Assembly: GCF_030817275.1 (NCBI RefSeq)
Contig: NZ_JAUSZD010000002.1
Coordinates: forward strand, 4,092,001 to 4,156,000
Length of the DNA: 64,000 nucleotides
Source of the DNA: Paenibacillus sp. V4I7
GTDB taxonomy: Bacteria; Bacillota; Bacilli; Paenibacillales; NBRC-103111
Direction: 5' to 3'
Positions within the stretch are counted from its first letter, which is position 1, and each line of letters opens with the position of its first letter. The notes beneath the pieces are model-generated. The model was not told the DNA's origin. It was given only the letters and a program-made list of their open reading frames with translations, and did not search any database. Below are positions 58,498-64,000 of the stretch, piece after piece. A program made the translations under genes and the position numbers.

Positions 58498-59073
58498 TCA
58501 GAACCGAGATTCTCGGAATGCTAATTCCTTGTGAATCCAATCAACAATGATTTGTCTCCCCTTATTCTCACTACTAGTACCATTAATAATAAGATCGGCA
58601 TACCATTTTGTTGGCTCCACGTACTTATCATGACTGTGTCTAACAAGGTCTAGGTATTCAGCAACGATTTCAGTAATGTTATTTCCATCCTTCGAATCTC
58701 GCGCTATCCTTCTAACTAATCTCTCATCAGATTCACAATCAATATAAAACTTGTATGCTAGACGCTCTCTTAAAACTTCAAAGTGAAATATCAGAAATCC
58801 CTCAACAATTAAAAGATCTAACTCATCCATACAGATAGTAGTATCTATATCACTTATTAATCTTTCAACATCAACAGACTCCGGTTGATTAAAATCATCG
58901 TATTCTTTATTTGAGAAAGGTGCTTTGGTAACAGGCCTGAATTTCTTAAAATATCTATCGCTAGGTATAATTCGGATTTTGTAATGACTAAAATGTTCTA
59001 ACAAGTAATGACTCCAAGTCGTCTTTCCACTTCCGGTCCCACCAGAAATACCTATTACTAGAGGTTTTTTCAT
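58498..59073 (-). CDS. Uridine kinase-like P-loop NTPase
   Basis: A 191-residue protein with the Walker A motif GISGGTGSGKTTWS (about 8-21), a Walker B-like LLIVEGFLIFH (about 88-98), and Arg-rich LID residues (DERLVRRIARDSKDG). It resembles the uridine kinase/phosphoribulokinase family. The base and sugar specificity cannot be told; uridine/cytidine or a related nucleoside are likely. AAAAACCTC precedes the ATG. It lies downstream of the beta-galactan-type enzyme and upstream of spo0M, both on the minus strand. Confidence 0.8.
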   Translation of the reverse strand: MKKPLVIGISGGTGSGKTTWSHYLLEHFSHYKIRIIPSDRYFKKFRPVTKAPFSNKEYDDFNQPESVDVERLISDIDTTICMDELDLLIVEGFLIFHFEVLRERLAYKFYIDCESDERLVRRIARDSKDGNNITEIVAEYLDLVRHSHDKYVEPTKWYADLIINGTSSENKGRQIIVDWIHKELAFRESRF

Positions 59074-59241
59074 GCTTGGACATCCCCGATAGGGCTATCC
59101 CAGAAACAAAGCTGTATGATTCGAATTTTGATTAGATCCACTCCCTTGAGACTTTACATATTATGAGTTGTTACCCTCCAACTTTACACGATAATTGACC
59201 ACATCTCTACGAATTTGTGCAATTTTAATGTTTGCACAAAT

Positions 59242-59287
59242 ACAAAAGCTACCCCGCGTAGATCCTTCTACGGGATAGCTTTTCTCT
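59242..59287 (-). terminator. Rho-independent terminator of the GH43-like gene
   Basis: AAAAGCTATCCCGTAGA and TCTACGCGGGGTAGCTTTT form a long stem flanked by T tracts on both strands. Confidence 0.85.
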
Positions 59288-59290
59288 TAG

Positions 59291-60754
59291 CTACTCAACT
59301 TTCAGTAAACGCCATTGCTGGTTTTTGCCGCCGTTGTCAGTCCATTGGATGGCCGCGCCGCCATTGGCTTTGGAACCGCCGGAAATATCGATGATCTTAC
59401 TGGTGGCTCTATTTTTCAACTTAAAACTACCCGCTCCGTTGTCAATGACTTGCCAGTGCTGACTAGTCCAACCGCCATCAGACCATTGCTCGATAATGGC
59501 TCCATCCGCCGTTGACCCGTTCTCAACTCCAATCAATTTACCGCTGGCACGGTTCTGTATTTTGTAATAGCCGCTTCCTGCACTAACGAATTTCCATTGT
59601 TGGCTGAACCAGCCGCTATCGATATACTGCTCCAAATTATCACCGTTCGCCGTTCCTTGATTCAGGACATTAAGAGCTTTACCACCGTTACGATTCTCGA
59701 GTAAGTAATACGCATTCGTATCGATTGCTGGTGAGGATGCTGTTACGATACCTGTACTCGTATCTATACTGACATTACTGCCCCAGCTCATCGTAAGCGA
59801 TGTACTGGTTGGGAACTGAAGTGGCAGCCAGACATAGCGGGATTCCATCACTTTACCACTCCATGCTCCAGCCCATCGATCTCCCATATACAGATATGTC
59901 GTTGTGCTAGAGCCTTCAACAGGGAGTACATAAGCGCTTTGTGAGTCGTATGTCGTTCCGTCACCGAAATTGCTGAGTCCGCTCCATGTCCCCGTAATAC
60001 TGCTGGCGGTAGCATATTTACCTTGATTAGGATCCCAGCCTGTCGCCCCAGAGGTCACAAGGAAATAGACACTGCCTCGTTTGAACATGGCTGGCGCTTC
60101 GCGGTATTGCCCTACCCAAAGCGTTTGAACCAAGGACTCAACACCGAGGAAGTCTGGGGTCAGCTTGTAAATATTTAAATCTGCGTTAACCCTCGTTGCG
60201 GAGATTAAATAAGCCGTTCCGTTATCGTTGTACACCGTCATATCACGGGAATCATAACCAAGCGGGCGGAAGCTGCCCTGGTACGTAAACATACCGTCAA
60301 CTGTGCTCGAGGAAGCTACAGCAGTACGAGCTTGCCCGTAGTCGACGCCATTTTCCCAATGCATCCATAGCACGAACATGCCGGTAGAACTGTTATAAAT
60401 CACTTTGGGCCTTTCGATATTGGAAACATTCAGCTCAGCGGCAGAATTTTTCGTCAGGACATTGCTTCGGAATTCCCATGTTTTGAGATCACTAGAGCGA
60501 TAACAAGAAACCGCATTAAATGTTCCGTCTGTGTTGCGATTCTCGCCGAACCAGTAGTAGTAGCTGCCTACCTTAATAACACCGCCACCATGCGCATGAA
60601 TCACATTACCACCGGTATCCTTGAACTGAATGCCATTTTGAACACTAACGGCTGCTGCCTCTGTTTCTTTTGCAAATAAGAATACACTCAGTACCTGAAG
60701 TCCTAACACAGTCACAAGCATGAAGAATAACAAACGTGATAAAGATTTTCTCAT
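59291..60754 (-). CDS. Secreted GH43-like glycosidase with a C-terminal ricin-type (CBM13) lectin domain
   Basis: About 487 residues from the ATG at 60754 (AGGAAGG upstream). A signal peptide (LLFFMLVTVLGLQVLSVFLF, cleavage near AAA/VS) leads to a five-bladed beta-propeller domain (about 40-330; HAHGGGVIKVGSYYYWFGEN, SNIERPKVIYNSSTG, LGYDSRDMTVYNDNGTAYLI, GQYREAPAMFKRGSVYFLVT), placing it with GH43 galactanase-like enzymes. The C-terminal about 140 residues hold three QxW-type repeats (FSQQWKFV, TSQHWQVI, KNQQWRLL) of a ricin B lectin domain. It probably removes galactosyl residues from polysaccharide. The substrate is inferred. Confidence 0.82.
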   Translation of the reverse strand: MRKSLSRLLFFMLVTVLGLQVLSVFLFAKETEAAAVSVQNGIQFKDTGGNVIHAHGGGVIKVGSYYYWFGENRNTDGTFNAVSCYRSSDLKTWEFRSNVLTKNSAAELNVSNIERPKVIYNSSTGMFVLWMHWENGVDYGQARTAVASSSTVDGMFTYQGSFRPLGYDSRDMTVYNDNGTAYLISATRVNADLNIYKLTPDFLGVESLVQTLWVGQYREAPAMFKRGSVYFLVTSGATGWDPNQGKYATASSITGTWSGLSNFGDGTTYDSQSAYVLPVEGSSTTTYLYMGDRWAGAWSGKVMESRYVWLPLQFPTSTSLTMSWGSNVSIDTSTGIVTASSPAIDTNAYYLLENRNGGKALNVLNQGTANGDNLEQYIDSGWFSQQWKFVSAGSGYYKIQNRASGKLIGVENGSTADGAIIEQWSDGGWTSQHWQVIDNGAGSFKLKNRATSKIIDISGGSKANGGAAIQWTDNGGKNQQWRLLKVE

Positions 60755-60832
60755 CAAATGAATCCTTCCTCTCCATTATTATTTTTGTGGTTAGGCCATT
60801 TACCAGCCGCTTCAAAGTTAGCCTCGCTAAAA

Positions 60833-60846
60833 ATTAAGCGCTTTCA
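60833..60846. promoter_or_regulatory. cre-like site upstream of the GH43-like gene
   Basis: Minus strand TGAAAGCGCTTAAT contains a perfect TGAAAGCGCTT cre core and matches 12 of 14 positions. It lies about 80 nt upstream of the gene. Confidence 0.6.
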
Positions 60847-60959
60847 AACGTATGATGATCACCTCCTATGCTTTTACCATATAAGATAAGGGGCTTGTTC
60901 TTCTACTGAATAAACTAGAATAACTATGAACTTTTCCAACTATTTCAAGTGAACTTTCC

Positions 60960-61008
60960 ATAAAAATAAGGCGAACCCCTAATCTCACGATTAGGAATTC
61001 ACCTTATG
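60960..61008 (-). terminator. Rho-independent terminator of the alcohol dehydrogenase gene
   Basis: Minus strand: ATAAGGTGAATTCCTAAT and ATTAGGGGTTCGCCTTAT stem followed by TTTTTATG. Confidence 0.85.
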
Positions 61009-61018
61009 AATACAATTC

Positions 61019-62188
61019 TTAAGCTAAAGATCGAATTAAAATATCTCTGACTGTCTCCCGCGTCATCATTTTGTATTGCCCCACTTTGTCCTTCATGAAT
61101 GATTTATGGACTAATTCCTCTATCCTAGAATCATCGATCCCATAATCCCCTAACCGATTCGGCGCACCAAGGGAATTCCAGAAACTTCGCAGTGCGTCAA
61201 TCCCTTCGAGTGCAATTTCATGATCCGTTTTGTGCGATGGATCAATACCAAAAACAGCAATCGCCAGTTTCTTCATCCGCGAAGGATCTTCCTCAGCACA
61301 ATGCTTCATCCAGTTCGGGAATACAATCCCAAGCCCTCCGCCATGCGGAATATCATAGACTGCGGATAGACCATGCTCGATTTGATGCGATGCCCAATCT
61401 CCACCATCTGTGCCGCAGGACAGCAGCCCGTTAAAGGCAGTCGTCCCCGCATACATGACCGTTGCTCTATGCTCATAACTGTTTAGATCTTCAAGCAGCT
61501 TCGGTGCAGCTTCTATGACTGTCAAAAGGACAGACTCCATGAAACGATCAATCATAGGTGTGTTTTCCGTCCGATGGAAGTACTGCTCCAGCACATGCGA
61601 CATCATATCCACGATCCCATAAACGGTCTGATCCATAGGTACAGAATAGGTATACGTCGGATCTAAAATAGAGAAAGCCGGATAAGCGAAAGGGCTGCTC
61701 CAGCCTCGCTTTTCATTTTTCTCCCAATGTGTGATGACGGAAATAGGATTCATTTCAGAACCTGTAGCCGCAAGTGTTAAAACCGTTCCGAAAGGAAGCG
61801 CTTTGTGAGGCACAGCTTTCCGAGTCACGATATCCCAAACATCCCCGTCATAATAAACGCCAACGGAAATCGCTTTGACACAATCAATCACACTGCCCCC
61901 GCCAACGGCCAGAATGAGCTCGATTTGCTTATCACGGCAAATATCTATGCCCTTCCGTACGGTGTTGAGCCGTGGATTAGGCTCCACACCGGACATTTCA
62001 AACACTTCTGCTTGCATATGTGTAAGCTGTTCAATAACAGCATCGTATACGCCATTTTTCTTAATGCTTCCGCCGCCATACACGAGCAATACTCGCTTGC
62101 CAGTAGTACCAAGCTCCTGCTGCAGCTGCTCGATTTGACCTTGGCCAAACCATAATCTTGTTGGATTAAACTGTAGAAATGATTGCAT
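61019..62188 (-). CDS. Iron-containing alcohol dehydrogenase (butanol dehydrogenase type)
   Basis: A 389-residue group III alcohol dehydrogenase. The nucleotide loop [15 protein letters not shown] (about 95-109) and [11 protein letters not shown] (about 139-149) are present; iron-binding His residues are seen in [11 protein letters not shown] and [17 protein letters not shown]. The protein resembles BdhA/YqdH-type NAD(P)H-dependent butanol dehydrogenases. It interconverts alcohols and aldehydes; natural substrate unknown. Single gene with its own terminator. Confidence 0.88.
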   Translation of the reverse strand: MQSFLQFNPTRLWFGQGQIEQLQQELGTTGKRVLLVYGGGSIKKNGVYDAVIEQLTHMQAEVFEMSGVEPNPRLNTVRKGIDICRDKQIELILAVGGGSVIDCVKAISVGVYYDGDVWDIVTRKAVPHKALPFGTVLTLAATGSEMNPISVITHWEKNEKRGWSSPFAYPAFSILDPTYTYSVPMDQTVYGIVDMMSHVLEQYFHRTENTPMIDRFMESVLLTVIEAAPKLLEDLNSYEHRATVMYAGTTAFNGLLSCGTDGGDWASHQIEHGLSAVYDIPHGGGLGIVFPNWMKHCAEEDPSRMKKLAIAVFGIDPSHKTDHEIALEGIDALRSFWNSLGAPNRLGDYGIDDSRIEELVHKSFMKDKVGQYKMMTRETVRDILIRSLA

Positions 62189-62293
62189 GTCTGTATCTCC
62201 TTCGATGACTAATATCTACAGGAGTATACCACAAGTAAGATTCAATATCGAAAACGCACCTACTTACATAGGATAGAACGAGGTGACGATTCC

Positions 62294-62632
62294 ATGCCCA
62301 AATACCGAATTATTGTTGATCTTTCCGACTTTCAATTATATCTTTTGGATGTAAATCGTGTTGTACGCGGATTCCCTGTTGGTATTGGTAAAATGGTTAC
62401 CCAAACACCTACGGGAGAGTTTACCATTATCAATAAGCAAGCGCGTCCCGGCGGCCCTTACGGTGCCTTCTGGATGGGTCTAAGTAAGCCTCATTATGGC
62501 ATCCATGGTACGAATGCCCCCTCTTCTATAGGCAAAAGAACATCCCTCGGATGTATCCGCATGTACAATGAAGATGTGCTTGAGTTAGCCGCACTTGTAC
62601 CCATTCACACCAGAGTTTCCATTCGACCATAG
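62294..62632 (+). CDS. L,D-transpeptidase (YkuD domain), minimal form
   Basis: A 112-residue protein covering only the YkuD catalytic domain: [40 protein letters not shown], and the active site with His71 (GIHGTN), [14 protein letters not shown] and Cys87. Such enzymes make 3-3 peptidoglycan cross-links or amidate D-amino acids. Unlike most, it has no LysM domain and no signal peptide, resembling the forespore/spore YkuD-like short forms; location is uncertain. AGGTGACGA precedes the ATG. Confidence 0.9.
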   Translation: MPKYRIIVDLSDFQLYLLDVNRVVRGFPVGIGKMVTQTPTGEFTIINKQARPGGPYGAFWMGLSKPHYGIHGTNAPSSIGKRTSLGCIRMYNEDVLELAALVPIHTRVSIRP

Positions 62633-62634
62633 CC

Positions 62635-62680
62635 CAAAAAACCGTACACCGCACATAAAATCATGTGAGGTATACGGTTC
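62635..62680 (-). terminator. Rho-independent terminator of the sensor kinase gene
   Basis: Minus strand: AACCGTATACCTCACAT and ATGTGCGGTGTACGGTT stem followed by TTTTTT. Confidence 0.85.
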
Positions 62681-62687
62681 TTGCGGC

Positions 62688-64000
62688 CTAAATCCTATGC
62701 ACAGGTAACGAGAACGAGATGCTGCAGCCTTTGCCAAGGCGGCTTTCCGCCCAAATCTGGCCACCGTGATACTGCACGATCTCTTTAGCAATTGCGAGTC
62801 CCAAGCCACTGCCGCCAGACGTGCTGCGTGATTTGGACACTTTGTAGAAGCGTTCAAAAATATGCGGAAGATCCTCTTCGCTAATCCCCACGCCGGTATC
62901 GGTAACCCGAATCACTAACTCGCTCGGCTCATCCTTGATTGCCACGTGAACATCAATGAATCCGCCTCTCGTAGAAAATTTAATTGCATTGTACAGAATA
63001 TTCGCATACACCTGTTCAATACGATCTGTATCTACCGTTAAAAGCAGTTCTTCGCCTTCCGAATGTGCCATGTTTAGCGTATAGGTAATTCCAGCATTCG
63101 CTGCATCCAGTTCATACTTCGCAAAAAGCTGGCGAACCATCGTTCCGCATGAGGTTGGAGCTAGCTGAAAATGGAACTGCTTAGTCTCCAGTCGACTTAA
63201 TTGGTAAAGATCCGTAATGAGCCGTTGAATACCGACAATCCGCATGTGAACGACCGTAAGGTACTTTCTCTGTTCCTCAGGCTCTTGAATAACCCCATCC
63301 AGAATAGCCTCTACATAACCCTGAATGGACGTGAGTGGCGTGCCCAAATCATGGGAAATATTAGACAGCAGATCTCGACGCGACGTCTCCATCAAGATCA
63401 ATTCGTTCGTCCGTTCTTTGACTTTGGACTCCAAATCATTATAGAGTCTTGCATTCTCGATCGAAATTGCCGCCTGGGCAGACAACAGCTTGATAATATC
63501 AAGACGGTCTGATGTAAAGGCATTGCGAATCAAATTATTTTCAAGGTAAAAGACGCCGACTAGATTACCCTGATGCAGGATCGGCTCACAGAATATCGAT
63601 TTACTCTCCGTTGCCCGAATATACGGATCATGTGTGAAGAATCCCTTTTTCTCGGCATCATCGAGAACAACGCCTTCCTTGGTTCGTGCCACGAATTGAA
63701 TCACAGCCGTCGGGAGATCTTCTCTTGTCTCTAGTAGAACAGAGCTTACGGTGCAGGAATCCTTGCCGTCGATGGCAAGCATCTCAGCCTCCACGAATAA
63801 GCTGTCACGCTCCTTCAAAACAAGGATGCTTCTCTCCGCGCCAGATGAATAAGTTACAATTTCCATTAATCGTTTGATCAATTGATCCAAGTTAACTTCA
63901 CTCGACAACGACCTAGACGTGTTCATAATCGTCATAAAATCAAGCGCCTGCAGGGAATAGTCACTTATTTTGGTCGTGCTCCAATCCTTCGATTCCTTAA
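62688..64000 (-). CDS. GAF-histidine kinase, C-terminal part of a larger protein (5' end outside the window)
   Basis: The frame is open to the window edge, giving at least 437 C-terminal codons. Upstream of the internal ATG at 63935 the sequence continues in frame (SKDWSTTKISDYSLQALDFM), so 63935 is not the start. Domains in order: GAF (about 63300-63880 in base coordinates; ILVLKERDSLFVEAEM, VGVFYLENNLIRNAFT), dimerisation helix with the phosphorylated His in SNISHDLGTPLTSIQGY, and ATPase (YNAIKFS, VTDTGVGISEEDLPHIFERF, GGSGLGLAIAKE). The SDYSLQALDF linker is what follows a Ser/Thr-kinase/AAA region in large hybrid kinases, so those may lie beyond the edge. Confidence 0.85.
   Translation of the reverse strand, partial: KESKDWSTTKISDYSLQALDFMTIMNTSRSLSSEVNLDQLIKRLMEIVTYSSGAERSILVLKERDSLFVEAEMLAIDGKDSCTVSSVLLETREDLPTAVIQFVARTKEGVVLDDAEKKGFFTHDPYIRATESKSIFCEPILHQGNLVGVFYLENNLIRNAFTSDRLDIIKLLSAQAAISIENARLYNDLESKVKERTNELILMETSRRDLLSNISHDLGTPLTSIQGYVEAILDGVIQEPEEQRKYLTVVHMRIVGIQRLITDLYQLSRLETKQFHFQLAPTSCGTMVRQLFAKYELDAANAGITYTLNMAHSEGEELLLTVDTDRIEQVYANILYNAIKFSTRGGFIDVHVAIKDEPSELVIRVTDTGVGISEEDLPHIFERFYKVSKSRSTSGGSGLGLAIAKEIVQYHGGQIWAESRLGKGCSISFSLPVHRI

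Noticed and set aside
1-64000. Insertion sequences, prophage or attachment sites
   Set aside because: I did not find transposase, integrase, phage structural genes or tRNA-associated direct repeats in the window.

Overview
The window looks like chromosome from an endospore-forming, low-to-mid GC Firmicute, most like Paenibacillus. The evidence is a GerA/GerB/GerC germinant-receptor operon, a Spo0M-type protein, a YesM/YesN-type two-component system, many AraC/LacI regulators beside carbohydrate genes, consensus AGGAGG ribosome-binding sites, factor-independent terminators after most genes, and several sequences matching the CcpA operator (cre). I saw no rRNA, tRNA, CRISPR array or intact insertion sequence. 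The only structured RNA I recognise is a ZTP (pfl-type) riboswitch near 28.2 kb.

Layout. 0-4.9 kb: the 5' end of a GH116 glucosidase gene (cut by the window edge), a frameshifted sugar ABC permease, a LacI regulator, an alpha-CTD-like mini-protein, a DUF3221-type lipoprotein, an endonuclease/exonuclease/phosphatase enzyme and a FIMAH-domain gene remnant. 4.9-12.5 kb: KtrB potassium transporter, uracil permease, an APH(6)-type kinase, DUF1904, FosB fosfomycin resistance, and a MocR regulator divergent from a LysE/ArgO exporter. 12.6-18.3 kb: a TRAP transporter (dctQ-dctM-dctP) convergent with a YesMN-type two-component pair that probably controls it. 18.3-23.6 kb: cupin, GH4 alpha-galactosidase, an AraC regulator with a truncated AraC remnant overlapping its start, and a PhyH-family oxygenase divergent from another AraC regulator. 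24.0-27.5 kb: a 54-residue small gene, then kduI-deoR-kduD-TIM barrel for pectin-derived uronates. 27.6-29.4 kb: a GlcG/HbpS protein and the ZTP riboswitch driving a DJ-1/PfpI protein. 29.5-35.5 kb: a germinant receptor operon with one gerA and two gerB-gerC pairs. 35.7-38.5 kb: LLM oxidoreductase, an HPr-like protein without its phosphorylation sites behind a promoter/terminator leader, and a repeat-rich intergenic region. 38.5-46.8 kb: a sugar isomerase with an AraC regulator, then an L-fucose catabolic operon (mutarotase, isomerase, FGGY kinase, aldolase) with a divergent LacI repressor and two matching operators. 47-55.3 kb: housekeeping-type genes, then a compact Tat locus. 55.4-64 kb: secreted beta-helix and GH43-like polysaccharide enzymes with cre sites, Spo0M, a uridine-kinase-like protein, an iron alcohol dehydrogenase, an L,D-transpeptidase and the 3' part of a GAF-histidine kinase.

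The most interesting unit is at 49.2-55.2 kb. A Tat-signal flavoprotein amino-acid/amine oxidase is followed by a RidA-type imine deaminase carrying a signal peptide and by tatA. Divergently lie a short MerR protein resembling only the DNA-binding half of TnrA/GlnR, and tatC. The divergent spacer holds a 16/17 match to the TnrA/GlnR box. A LysR regulator and an amino-acid permease follow. I infer a self-contained, nitrogen-regulated system for oxidising amino acids or amines outside the cytoplasm, with its own minimal Tat translocase.
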